The notes: generated by a model not told the origin, from the sequence alone. A stretch of 64,000 bases of DNA from Gigantopelta aegis (GCF_016097555.1 NC_054701.1:66709598-66773597), one strand, 5' to 3'; positions 1 through 11,027 are shown, counted from the first letter of the stretch. Numbers and translations are program-made.

Positions 1-1640
1 ACAGTGAAACACGACTCAAGACGCAAATGAACCAATGGAGAAACACTTCCGCTGTACTTGAATGGTTCTCAGCTCTGCATGATAAAAAAGAACTATCCTT
101 CCTCGTATTCGACATTGTGGACTTCTACCCTTCCATAACACCTGAACTACTCGACAAGGCATTGAAATGGGCGAAGAAATATACAGTCATCCCAGATATG
201 GAATACACAACTATCATGCATGCAAGAAAATCACTACTTTTTGACAACAAAGAACAGCCATGGGTGAAAAATTACACTCCCAATGCATTCGACGTCACCA
301 TGGGCGGATATGATGGAGCGGAAGTGTGCGAACTAGTAGGACTCCTCATCCTACACACATTCAAACAAATACCTCCGACATGAGCGTCGGACTGTACAGA
401 GATGACGGTCTAGCAGTTCTACGCAGAAGTTCAGGAAGCCAAGCAGACAGAATGAGGAAAATGCTCATCAAAATATTCAAAGATCTTGGCCTAAAGATCA
501 CCATCCAGACCAACCTGAAAATAGTCAACTATCTGGACATAACCCTGAACCTTGAAACTGACTCCCACAAACCCTACAGGAAACCCAACAACGAACCCGT
601 TTACATCAACGTCAGCTCAAACCACCCACCCGCAATCACGAAGCAAATACCTAAATCAATCGGCAAACGAATTTCCCTTCTGTCTTCCCATGAAGACTAC
701 TTCGCGGAAGCTGCACTAGGGTACAACAAAGCGCTGAGGGCAAGTGGCTACACAGTAAACATCCAATACGACCCGCCTAAACATAGAGAACAACCAGACA
801 CAAAGAAAAGGAAAAGACCCAGAAAAATCACATGGTTCAACCCCCCATTCAGCAAGAATGTGAAGACAAACGTCGGTAGCGTGTTCATCAAATTGATATC
901 CAAGCATTTCCCAAGTAATCACAAGTACCACACATTGTTCAACAGAAACAACCTGAAAATCAGCTACAGCTGCATGAAAAACTTCGGAGCAATAATCAAA
1001 AGCCACAACACGAAAATCACCCAGAGCTCAACCGATCCCGCACAAAAAAAGCCTTGTAACTGCAGACAGAAGAACGAATGCCCCCTGAACGGCAACTGCC
1101 AAACTAGCTCCCTCGTATACCGGGCAAACGTGGCATCTGGTAAGACTGTCAGATCATACATAGGTCTTGCTGGAGGTACATTCAAGGAGAGGTTTAACAA
1201 CCACACTAAATCTTTCAAATATGAACGCTATGAAAAAGAGACAGAACTGTCAAAATACATCTGGGAACTCAAACGAAAAAAAACCGCCTATCACATCAAT
1301 TGGGAAATCGTCAGGAAATCGGACACACGGAAACGCAGCTCGGGACAATGCAACCTGTGCATCGAGGAGAAGCTCTCAATACTATTTGAAAAAGGAGACA
1401 AGCTACTCAACAAAAGGACAGAACTCATATCAAAATGCCGCCACAGCAACAAGCCGAGAGTCTCACGACTGACGTGCCATGACGTCAGGAGCGCACCGCC
1501 GCGTACACACAGCGTGACGTCACCTTAACTGTCACAATTATAAACACTCATCTGATGAAGGCGAGGAGCCTGAAACTCCGAGTAATGAGTTATTAGTGAA
1601 TACTAAAAATTTAGTGTACCTGCTCCACTAACATTGTGTT
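1..1640 (+). mobile_element. Penelope-like retroelement fossil (RT + GIY-YIG), truncated at window edge
   Basis: Reverse transcriptase and endonuclease pieces read on the plus strand. A motif-A-like segment (FDIVDFYPSI, near 107-136) is followed by GYDGAEVCELVG and by the catalytic box LYRDDGLAVL (near 392-421). The C-terminal third carries a Cys cluster (CNCRQ...CPLNGNC, near 1060-1100) and a GIY-YIG-type segment (SYIGLAGGTFKERF, near 1153-1195). RT with a C-terminal GIY-YIG nuclease is the hallmark of Penelope-like elements, which insert by target-primed reverse transcription. The 5' part lies outside the window, and the visible reading frame has roughly one break. A hammerhead-like motif follows the stop codon, as known for this group. 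The exact Penelope subfamily is not assigned. Confidence 0.8.
1541..1600 (+). ncRNA. Candidate hammerhead ribozyme core in the Penelope-like element tail
   Basis: The core CTGATGA lies at 1552-1558. Stem II is AGGC/GCCT (1559-1562 with 1568-1571) around a GAGGA loop. GAAA follows at 1572-1575. Stem III is CTC/GAG (1576-1578 with 1587-1589), and TTA at 1590-1592 fits the NUH cleavage triplet. CACT at 1545-1548 can pair with AGTG at 1595-1598 as stem I. All conserved core elements are in the right order and spacing. Penelope-like elements are known to carry hammerheads, so position supports the call. Cleavage activity is inferred only. Confidence 0.6.
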
Positions 1641-1678
1641 GAGCACTTTATGTCCAATAGTGATAACAAATATATTAC

Positions 1679-1850
1679 TATATATATATATATATATATA
1701 CATACACATACATATACACACATACATATACCTATATAATATACTTATACACACACACACATACATACACCCACATCTACATACCCATACATACACACAC
1801 ATACATACATATATACCCCTACCTGTACTCATGCATATGTACACCCACAT
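1679..1850. repeat. TA/CA microsatellite
   Basis: Alternating TA, CATA and CACA runs directly follow the Penelope-like tail. The reading frames that cross it are low-complexity artefacts. Confidence 0.9.
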
Positions 1851-2198
1851 GTGTACGTTCATGCAAACACACAAAATATCTTCATCCACAATTACACACA
1901 TATTTTCTGGCATGAGTTGTTTTAGCACAAGTTGTAGATACTGTTAGTTATTGTTTGAACATGTTGTTTTGATATAAGTCACATTTAAGTAGGTAATACA
2001 TTTTAAAAAGTCACTTTGTATGCTGCAAATATGTTTGGAGTATTTCGTGAGGTGTTACACCAATGTTTCTTTTATGTACGTGAGAGGCGTGTATCTGTTT
2101 CTTGTTGGTATATCCGGTCTTCTGTACATTGTGTTGATGCTGGGGTTGGCTTTTTGTGTGTATTTGGCTGTTCTTGCGTATGGCCCTATATCCTGGCT

Positions 2199-4495
2199 TT
2201 ACATGCAAGTCATTCCCAGTTGTGGGTACAAAATGTTCTTGTAGCTCTTCACTACTCTGCTCAGTCCATTTGCATTTAGATGTTTGATGTCATTTTCGTT
2301 AAAGGCATTGTCTGACTGGCATATGTACAGCAGACTATTGTATGTGATGTTGCAGTTGGTGCAGAGGTATTTTAGCTGGTCATCAATCCATTTGTTCTCG
2401 AGTGTGGTGTTGTTTTTGTGGAATACTATGCTAAGAATAACATTTGTCTGGTTGAATTTTTGTGTTAAAAGTTGTATCAATGCTGTCATTTCTTCAATAA
2501 TGGTAATTCTACTCTTTCTGTTGATGTCATTTCCTCCTGTTTGTATGATCAAGTTTTTGGGTGGATGCTCCATGTTGGATATAAATCGTGTTGCTCCGTC
2601 TATAGTTTTGTTTCTTAGTTCGATTTTCGTTACAGATTTCCCCGTGACAAGTTTCTTTGGTATGATGTGTCTTACATTCGAGTCTCCGAGTATGAGTACA
2701 TCTGTTGGTGTCCGGTGTCTGCTGGTGTTGTCGTTTGCAGGTTTTCTTTGAATGAGTGGTCTCTCTCTCTGTTTGCTGTATACTGGGGTGGCGTTTTGAT
2801 GTAATTTGTGTGTATTCTGTCCTCAAGTAGTGTTCTGCTGTTGTTGTGTGGTTTTGATGGAGTTGATGTATTTGTAAGTCTGCCTGTGCTTGGTTCGCCA
2901 GTTAACCTCTTCTTTTTAGCTTCTTCTTCATTGTTACCTTTTGTAGGTGTCAGGTTTGTATCATTTGGTACCAGGTAGGTGTCATTGGCTTCAGTGAGTG
3001 ATGACGGTGTAGTACAAGTAGCCGACAGTGTTTGGCTGATATCAGTGGTTTCAGTGGGTGTCGTGTGACGATTAGTCGACAGCTGTGAATGTTGTATTGT
3101 TTGCGTTGAGGTTGTCTTTGTAGGTGTATGCGTTTTCTTTTCCTCAAGAACTGTTTCAGTCTGAAAGGCGGCTTCATGTTTTGTAGGTTGGGACATCACT
3201 GTGGCGTAGGTTGGCATTCGCTGGACGATTTCGGATAGTTTCTTGTTTATTTTATCCGTCATTTGGTTCATTTTCTTTTCAAGATTTGTAATGTCTTTAT
3301 GCATAACTTGCATTTCCTCTGTGACAGGATGTGGCACACAGTGACTTGTCTGATTTGGTTGTGGCTTTTTATTGTTCATACTTTCTTTGATTACTAACAG
3401 TAGGTCATAGATAGAATGGTGCATGGATGTCATTGAATGGATCATTATGTCTGAGTCACACTGGGTAGCGTTATTTGCAAGGCGGGGTTGATTATCATTC
3501 TTTTTCTGTACACCCATTAGGTGGGCAACAGTGGGTGGTCGTTCTTTTGTGACACTGTGGTGGCTTGTTGGCGTTATCGTGTGATGATGGAAGGGTACGA
3601 GTAGTCTCTGGAGTTTTATCAGATGTTTGTGTAGTTGTAGAGATGGAATCTTGAAGATTTAGGTATGTTGATGTGGCCAATGTAGGATCATTTTGTGTTT
3701 GGGGTTTTTCAATGTAATATTACTGGAGAATGGCTCTCCAGGTGTGTCTATGCCTGTATTACTGGTCTGCTTTTGTGTGTTTGCAGGGACAAAGTCTGTG
3801 GATTTAATTCCAGAGCTTATACTTGCAATATTGTTATTGCATTCCTCAATGATCTTTGTTTCTGTGTTGATTTTCGCTGTTGTTTTCTGCTGCTGTGCCA
3901 GTACCCTGTCGATGATTGTGTGAAGCATCTCATCATCTTCTGTGATCTGTTCGTTGTCCGATATGTCCTGTCGGATTTGTTTGAGATAGGTCAAAAACAG
4001 GTCAACATCTCCATTTATTAGTATTTTACATGTTGTCAGATAAAAGTTTGCTGTTGTTCTTCTGGATGATTCGTTGTGACACACTTTGTAGGTCATGCTA
4101 TGCGTATGTTGACTTTGGTCAGTCTGGCTTGTGCTTGCCAGTGATATAATGTTCTTTTGTTTAAGATTGTCAAAATATTTTTTGAAAGCATTATGGGCAT
4201 ATTCAAATCCTACCGCACTCAATATTATTACCAGTTGTCTTTGGTTCCCATTAGTGGTTTCTGTGATTTCGCATTTTGTGGTGCGTTGGGTTGCATCTTT
4301 TTTTTTTTTCAAGGCCTTTACTTTGTTGAGATGGAAATCGGACGTCGATACATTAGTTTGCATATTGCCTTGGTATTTAGGGTTTGGTCGTCTTTGGTGG
4401 CAACTTATTCTAAGAATACCAACATTTTCCGCGGCCTGAGCGATTATAGCATCGTCTTGCGGCAAGTCTAGGTCGCTTGTTTGGGATACCGCCAT
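2199..4495 (-). mobile_element. Retroelement-type ORF region with coiled coil and C-terminal SGNH esterase
   Basis: Three open segments follow one another on the minus strand: 4495-3659 (278 residues, unrecognised, starts MAVSQTSDLDL), 3517-2672 (281 residues, Ser/Thr/Gln-rich with a short coiled coil around MNQMTDKINKKL), and a segment ending at 2199. The last carries SGNH-hydrolase blocks: LILGDSNVRH (near 2677-2700), QTGGNDINR (near 2535) and KHLNANGLSRV close to the C-terminus. SGNH esterases occur in first ORFs of several LINE groups and in some giant Penelope-type elements. No RT follows downstream on this strand. The open segments are in different frames, so the gene is decayed or spliced. 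It is convergent with the Penelope-like element. Confidence 0.6.
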
Positions 4496-5158
4496 TTTCT
4501 TACGCTTCGTATGACTAGTTGCGTTTTTGTCTGAAACTAAATAATATTAGCACTATATTACTCAACTCACAAGAAACCCAATGCTACGATAGTCTAGGGT
4601 TCTTCCGATGTGTCTGATTTTTCTTCTATTTCCATATTCTTCTTGTATGATTTGTATTTTGCGGGACAACTTGAATTTTCTATTTACTCATTAGACTGGT
4701 ACAGAAATCAAAAAACCACATATATGTAGTTTTGTCTATGTACCACACATCCATGTAACGGACATACAAAAATCAAACTTATGCGACTCCAAAATGTTTG
4801 CCAGTAAATTACCTCACTGAACCAACCGTTCTGAACACAGAGGAAAACCCTGGGCCCGCATGTTCGAAGCCATCTTAACATTACGAAATCATAAAACTAC
4901 GTAGGTCGTGACGTCACTTCAGCACAGAAAACCTAGAAAAGAAGGGACACGCTTGGACGCTGACGTCATTCCATTCAACGTATTTACCATTGTTTGACAC
5001 CCAATAACTGATGTGGCTTTCGTGTTGGGATATTAAATTAACATTATTTTATATATTTTATTCATAAAAAAAATAACTTTAAAAAAAATACATACATGAC
5101 ATTGTGTAGTTCCACTTGGTGAATATGTTTTGGGCAGATTGGCATAGAGATCAGCCCC
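4496..5158. other. Upstream flank of the SGNH region, with paired TGACGTCA sites
   Basis: No gene is seen. Two perfect CRE-type palindromes TGACGTCA lie at 4909-4916 and 4961-4968, upstream of the minus-strand start at 4495, and could be promoter elements of that unit. The same palindrome occurs twice in the Penelope-like 3' region (1480-1487 and 1515-1522). A promoter role is inference. Confidence 0.3.
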
Positions 5159-5185
5159 TTATCCATTTATTATCATCAACATCAC

Positions 5186-5335
5186 CAGCATAATAATAAT
5201 AATATTAATAATAATTATTATTATTATTATAATGTTGTTGCTGCTGCTGTTGTTGTTATTATTATTATTACTTCCGTTGCTATTATTGCTGATGTTATTA
5301 TGATTAATATTGTTAATGTTGTTGTTGTAATTACT
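5186..5335. repeat. AT-rich trinucleotide (ATT/GTT) low-complexity tract
   Basis: Imperfect ATT, GTT and GCT triplets make up the tract. The Asn-rich minus-strand frame across it is a composition artefact. Confidence 0.85.
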
Positions 5336-5541
5336 TTGTAAGTTAATTGTGCTGAAAGATCTGAACACTGATTCTCAATAAGGGTGTGCATTTCAGTATT
5401 TTACGTGCGGCACCATAAAATACTGTCGTCAATTACTCTGGGAAACCAAGTGAATTTCTAGTCCGAAACATACCCATGTATTTACCTTTGTAACATAATA
5501 TGTGGACTGGAATCTCAGTTATTTTTTATGGTTCGGCGACA

Positions 5542-6469
5542 TAACATTTCAAATTGGAAATGTTCGTTACTGTCTCACTTGAATATATTTTATAACAAAT
5601 GTATACTACCAATGGAAAAACACTCCTGGGTTCAAATATTTGTTATTATCGCAAAGTTTGTTAATATTCTTTTGACTTTTTATGAAATTGTATTTAAATG
5701 AGGAAACTGAATTAGTATCCCAGGGCCAAACGATGTTGTCTCAAGTAAATGTGAAATGTACGTTACACATTTTATATTTGTTAATATCGCATTTTCTAAG
5801 TGAGTTCTGACACTGATGTATATTCGAAATTATTTATTTCTATTGCACAATCACTTTTATAAGGAAAGACATCACCTTCAATTTAATGCTGAAAATAAAC
5901 AGCACGACAATTATTTAGTTTGGGCAGTGTATACAAATTCTTGAAATGTATGTTACCGCTGTTTATGCAATAATTATCGTCACCAGAAGTTATACCTTGT
6001 TATTCCATAATTTAGTTGTATATTCCACACAAATACTGCATGTTAGCAAATATGCCTTTTATAACAGTATGTTTATAGATATTGATTTGTGCGCGTATGA
6101 CATGTTCGTTATTGAAATGTACGTTATATGAAATGTACGTTTCTCATGAAATAAGAAGAATGCTTGATTATTAGTACTGCCAAGTGATTTGCAAGGGGAT
6201 TCCACTTTGTAATCTACGATCTCAGAGACTGAAACACGTGGATGGGAATATTTGCACAGTGTAAAAGTCAAGCTGTGTGTTGGTATTTTATTCAGAACAA
6301 TTTTTGCTTATAGTCAAGTATGAACAAAACTGTTTCTGCTTTAAAAATAAAATTAGATATTTTATGTAATCAATCAGCTGGTGCGTGTTTTGCTACTTTT
6401 TATTACTTTTCCTCCACAGTGGACTAAAATAATTGAAATGTACGTCACAATTGGTAACGAACATTTCAA
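5542..6469. repeat. Iterated motif array (consensus TTGAAATGTACGTTAC) upstream of DDE gene
   Basis: Forward copies lie near 5556-5570 (ATGTTCGTTAC form), 5752-5766, 5941-5957, 6111-6127, 6129-6142 and 6433-6448. Inverted copies lie at 5542-5553 and 6453-6469, with a weak one near 6785-6800. All are within 1.3 kb upstream of the DDE gene start at 6834, and none was noticed downstream of it. Iterated subterminal motifs of this kind are commonly transposase-binding sites, which is the likely role here. Confidence 0.6.
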
Positions 6470-6833
6470 CTATCAGGCACCAGTTTGTATTGTTTAATTA
6501 ATGTTCTTGCCATAAGTTAAACTTCTTGAATGTTTAGGCTATGATATTTTATTACATTTACAATCAAATTATTTTACAGTTTTACGTTAATTTAAAATAT
6601 ACTACTTCGGTTTCATATAACTAGAATAAATTGAGTGACATTAATTAGAACTACCTCTTCCATTAAAGTTAAAGTGCGTGTCATTTAACGGTTAACCTGA
6701 TTTGACAAAACTATATATTTTGCAATATTTACACATATATTTTATAATTAATTTCTTGCATCTATCAACTCTTTATGAAACCTTTGGTAACGTAATTTCA
6801 TTTTAAATTTTTCAGTCTCCATTTATAGAAACT

Positions 6834-7322
6834 ATGGCAAAAACTCGAGCTGAGATTCAGCATGCATATAGAGAACGCAAAAAGGCAAACGAGGGAGAGA
6901 AATACCTGAAGAAAGAAAGAGAAAGAAGAAAGGTCAATTATATTCCATCAAGCCAACTTAGTGAAAAAGAGCGAAAGAAAAGAAACAAAATAAATAAAGA
7001 ACGTTTGAAGAAACACAGAGAAAAGAAGAAACAAATGTTACTTGAAATAGACAGGGAAAATAGAGATATGGAGTCCACAGATGTTCAAGAAACAAGTGGA
7101 TATGATAGTCAAGAACCTTCTACCTCAAGTGAAAGATTAGTTGTAAGACTAGGATTCCCAAATGTTCGTAGAAGAGGTCCCAAGAAAAGAATAGCAAAGG
7201 CTTTATCCAGAGCACACAGAAGAATTGTAAGTCTCAACAGAGAAAAGGCTGCATTTTTGAGAAAATACAGATCAGCAAAGAAACAAGTGACAAGATTGAA
7301 AAAAAAAAAAACCGCCAGATAG
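6834..7322 (+). CDS. N-terminal part of an unclassified DDE-transposase-like protein
   Basis: The 162-residue frame begins MAKTRAEIQHAYRERKK. It is extremely basic (Lys/Arg-rich, with probable nuclear localisation and DNA-binding segments at residues 1-70 and 105-160). An acceptor-like TTTTTCAG lies 19 bases before the ATG, suggesting a 5' UTR intron. The frame ends just after a run of 12 A (about 7300-7311). The frame used by the next ORF is open from that run onward (PPDREITGTPETP...), so the two ORFs are almost certainly one gene of about 810 residues broken by a one- or two-base slip in the A-run. This could be mutation, an assembly error or slippage. The basic head with an AEIQ motif matches a widespread uncharacterised protein family I recall from molluscs and cnidarians. 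The function of the head alone is not known. Confidence 0.65.
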   Translation: MAKTRAEIQHAYRERKKANEGEKYLKKERERRKVNYIPSSQLSEKERKKRNKINKERLKKHREKKKQMLLEIDRENRDMESTDVQETSGYDSQEPSTSSERLVVRLGFPNVRRRGPKKRIAKALSRAHRRIVSLNREKAAFLRKYRSAKKQVTRLKKKKTAR

Positions 7323-7371
7323 AGAGATAACTGGAACCCCTGAGACACCAAGAAGTAAAACAGAGGCTCTA

Positions 7372-9279
7372 ATGTATCACGCAAAGCTAACAAATGAACA
7401 AGCATCAAGTGTACGAAAGGAACTGCTATTTAGTAATGTTGTGTTACACGAATTAAAGGAGTCCAGGATGAAATCTGGAAATAAAACTATCCTTCACAGA
7501 GTAGCAGCTGGCAAAATCTTAAAGAAATATCGATGCATTAAAATGATGAGTGTTAAAACAGGAATGAGTAAAAACTCTTTGGCAAGTGTGAAGGACAAAT
7601 CCCTTACACTAAAAAAGAAAAGAAGATCCAGAATAATACAGAATTTGCAACAAAATCTACTTGAATTGTATGAGCGTGATGATAACAGTCAGTGTCAACC
7701 AGGAAAGTCCGATACTAAGACAATACATGGAGTAAAAATACAAAAGCGAATACTGACTGATTATTTGGCCAATTTGCACGTGAAGTTCCTTTTGGAAAGC
7801 CCAACAATAAAAATATCAATGGCGTCGTTTTGCCGAGCCAGACCTAAACATGTCCTTCTTACTTCTTTCATCACTAGGAGTACGTGCTTATGCACTAAAC
7901 ATCAAAACATGGCCCTAAAAATCAAAGCTATTCGCAAGGAAGGCGTCAATGTACCTATTAATCCAGAAACATTTGTAAAAGAAAGCCATGATTGTGATGA
8001 ATATGAGCTTCCGGAAAATGTTACCTACAGCCAATGGAAGAGGGTAGAAATCGAAGAGAAAAACAAAAGGAAATCTGTAATGCGAATTGTCCAAACTGTT
8101 GTACCAAAAGAAACGTTCTTGGATATTTTGAAGAAAGAGGCAGTGGAATTTAGAGACCACATCACAAGAGTAAAGATACAGTATGAAGCAATCCGAACAT
8201 TAAAAGAAAATCTCCCTCAGCACCACATCATACTACAAATGGATTTTGCGGAAAATTACAGTTGCAACACCATGGAAGAGATCCAAAGTGCGTATTTTAA
8301 TAAGACAGGCGTTACAATTCATCAAGTTGTCTGCTATTATCGTGGAAATGATGGTTCTTTGGAACATAAGAGTTTTGTCGCCATTTCAGATGTTCTGAGT
8401 CACGTCTCATCGACTGTTATAGCAATTATAGAGACGATCATCCCATATATAAAGGAAATCGACCCAGATGTCAAAGTACTGCACTACTGGACTGATAGTC
8501 CTATAAGTCAGTACCGAAACAGGTTTATTTTCAATTTTGTAGCTAACCACCACAGCCTATTTGGTATCCATGCCCGCTGGAATTATTTCGAAGCGGGGCA
8601 TGGAAAGGGGCCTTGTGACGGTCTGGGTGGTTCAGTTAACCAGTTAGCTGGTGAAGCTGTTGGACATGGAAAAGCCACCATACAGGATGCAACTGACTTT
8701 TTTCTCTGGGCCAACAATTCAAACATGGCGTCTGTAAAATTTATCTTTGTTTCTTCAGAAGAATGTGACAAAATTTCAGATCAAATTAAATCGCTGAAAA
8801 TAAGACCTGTAAAGAGTATCATGCATATCCATGTAGTCATTGGCAAAGGGGATTCAAAGGTATTGGTATGCAACGTCACCTGCTTTTGTGACATTTGCAT
8901 CTCTGGTTCAGATTGCAATGACTGGCGACAAGAATGTCTTTGTGAACTGACAACAAATGCAACAATCTCTTTTTCACAAGAACAGAATGTCAAAGTTCTA
9001 CAAGAGCCAACACCAGACGAATCTGGTATGGTCTTAGAGGAATCACAGAAAAGATATATTGATATACAAGACTTGAGGCGGGATCTATTCATAGCTGCTA
9101 TGTATGGAAATAAATGGTACATAGGCAAAATACTGCAAGTTGAGAAGGATGCGAGTAACTTGCCAGTGGAAGTTTCATTTATGAAACAAAGTAGGCAGAT
9201 GTTTCAATGGCCCCCACGTCCAGATGTCATACAACATGCACCTCGGGCACGTTGTCACAGTTACAGACTTTCAGACTAG
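7372..9279 (+). CDS. Unclassified DDE-transposase-like protein, catalytic part
   Basis: The 635-residue frame is actually open from about 7312. It contains three acidic motifs with RNase-H-fold character: LQMDFAENYSC (Asp 291), HYWTDSPISQYRN (Asp 375) and YFEAGHGKGPCDGLGG (Glu 407, or Asp 416). These look like a DDE catalytic triad with about 32 residues between the second and third. A Cys cluster (CNVTCFCDICISGSDC, residues about 501-516) may bind zinc. The C-terminus ends PRARCHSYRLSD. I recognise the HGKGPCDG box from many uncharacterised invertebrate proteins but cannot name the superfamily. No clear terminal inverted repeats or target duplication were found. The intact length suggests a young copy or a domesticated gene. 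The upstream motif array favours a transposon. Confidence 0.7.
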   Translation: MYHAKLTNEQASSVRKELLFSNVVLHELKESRMKSGNKTILHRVAAGKILKKYRCIKMMSVKTGMSKNSLASVKDKSLTLKKKRRSRIIQNLQQNLLELYERDDNSQCQPGKSDTKTIHGVKIQKRILTDYLANLHVKFLLESPTIKISMASFCRARPKHVLLTSFITRSTCLCTKHQNMALKIKAIRKEGVNVPINPETFVKESHDCDEYELPENVTYSQWKRVEIEEKNKRKSVMRIVQTVVPKETFLDILKKEAVEFRDHITRVKIQYEAIRTLKENLPQHHIILQMDFAENYSCNTMEEIQSAYFNKTGVTIHQVVCYYRGNDGSLEHKSFVAISDVLSHVSSTVIAIIETIIPYIKEIDPDVKVLHYWTDSPISQYRNRFIFNFVANHHSLFGIHARWNYFEAGHGKGPCDGLGGSVNQLAGEAVGHGKATIQDATDFFLWANNSNMASVKFIFVSSEECDKISDQIKSLKIRPVKSIMHIHVVIGKGDSKVLVCNVTCFCDICISGSDCNDWRQECLCELTTNATISFSQEQNVKVLQEPTPDESGMVLEESQKRYIDIQDLRRDLFIAAMYGNKWYIGKILQVEKDASNLPVEVSFMKQSRQMFQWPPRPDVIQHAPRARCHSYRLSD

Positions 9280-9299
9280 TGACACTGCCAGAACTAATC

Positions 9300-9512
9300 C
9301 AAACTGTGGGTTTTTTATTGCACATATTATTACAACTGCAGTGCCATTGTGTATGCAGGCGCAGTTCAGGGTGTGGGTTTCAGGGATCGGCCCCTCCCAC
9401 CCCCTGCTTAAGCAAATGTCATTCGTTTGCAATATATTATTCAGGGGAGCATGACTCGAACCCCTTATAAACTTAGCATGCCTATCTAGACCACCACTCC
9501 AACTTGCTAAAG
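9300..9512 (-). mobile_element. tRNA-derived SINE-like sequence
   Basis: On the minus strand an A-box-like TGGTCTAGATAGG and a B-box-like GGTTCGAGTC are correctly spaced, followed by a non-tRNA body running to about 9300. It is a different family from the main SINEs of the window. Only one copy was seen, so the boundaries are approximate. Confidence 0.4.
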
Positions 9513-9515
9513 TTC

Positions 9516-10775
9516 TGTAACGGGGACTAAATATTTGGCCGTTTGTATATAAATAACATATTTTATTTATTACTACTAATATTTATTTTAGGATTCTATT
9601 TATTTTATTATAGAATATTCTCAATCTGCGTTGAGAATATCATATTGGTACATTAGACAAAACCTTTTATGGTTGTTTCTCGCCATACTGGCTAGGGACG
9701 AGCCGTTGGTTGATTCTATCCAATGGTTATGTGTATTTGATGTCACGTGATCGTGAGTCAGGTCCGTGCAGCGCTGAGTGTAGACAGTGACAGTACACGT
9801 TACATACTTACGACTTGCCGTTACCTTTTCCTTTTCCTGAGCCTTTCGTTATCTTCAGACTTTCTTTTGGCACTTCCAGGTTTGACTAATATGCATGTAT
9901 TAATTGTTATAATGTTTATCTCATTATTTTAGATATATGTAAATGTAATACATAATGTGGAAAAGTGTTTAAACGTCCATAATTAAGGCTAGGTAAATAC
10001 GTTTTAAATATTGAATTCACTAAACACACTAAACGAATAAATATATATATATGGACGAGTTAACTTTATAAACAGTAATAAAGTAAAGGTGTTGGATATA
10101 TACTATTAAAGGTATGAATATAGATAGAGGCGCAAGTTAATTGTATAAGCAGAATTAGTGATTAGTGTTGGATGAGGAGATGTCTAATTGCTGTAGTTTT
10201 ATTATCCATTTGAGTGGTAGCTTATATTTTACCCATTTATTCACAGGATGAAGGCCAGGTACATGTAGTAGTGTTATCATCCTATACGGTTCATCGCCCA
10301 CAGCGAAGGTGTGTAGTAGTAGTAGTATCTATTTCTGTATTACATGCAATTCTTGCAGCGAAGGTGTTTCACGTGCGTCTTGACCAACGTACGTGACTTG
10401 TTTCACCTGCGCTGTAACCGAGTATTTTATGTATATATATATATTTTTTTTTTAAATCGATTGTTCCGGTTTGTATTCTGTAATGGTCTTTATTTTAATG
10501 TTTGTCATACAAACCCGAACGTTATTGTTTTATATTGACAGCATTTGAAATGGGGAAGTTGTTTGTTTTGTAATCGAGTGACGTTGGCAATAATGTTGCC
10601 AAGTCTTTACTGCTTTTTGTATTTTTTTTTTGTATAACCGCATTTAATTATCTTAAATGCATGTAATTATTTTGATGATTGTTTTTGGCACTAACGTCGC
10701 CGAAACGTATATGTATATTTTTGAAGGAAAGTATTATGCCAGTAACTTGGCATAATTGTGTGATAATGATTTAAA

Positions 10776-10832
<57 letters not shown>

Positions 10833-11023
10833 CTATGTAATGACATTTGTAATTTATTTTTATGATTAAGTCGAGGTTGTTAATTATTGTTATTATCAGT
10901 GTATTTATCGTTTGTAATTATTTTTACAGAACCACGCGTATGGTGTGATAGAAAGAATAAACCCTCGAACCCTTCCCAGCCTTGTTGTGTTTCTTTTGGG
11001 GAAATATTTTCGAGTAGGCTACA
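9516..11023. mobile_element. Probable solo LTR (retrovirus-like fossil)
   Basis: The sequence starts TGTAAC and ends GCTACA, forming a short inverted end. It is flanked by GTTC on both sides (9512-9515 and 11024-11027), which fits a 4-bp target duplication. AATAAA lies at 10956-10961, close to the right end, as expected for a plus-strand LTR. The length of about 1.5 kb is usual for LTRs. A Ty3/gypsy relationship is suggested only by the duplication size. No internal coding region is present. It includes an (AT)n run at about 10779-10831. Confidence 0.45.
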
Positions 11024-11027
11024 GTTC

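Noticed and set aside
1611-1947. Overlapping long frames on both strands rich in Tyr/Ile/His/Cys
   Set aside because: Translations of a TA/CA microsatellite; no gene.
5159-5368. Asn-rich 69-residue frame
   Set aside because: Product of ATT triplet repeats.
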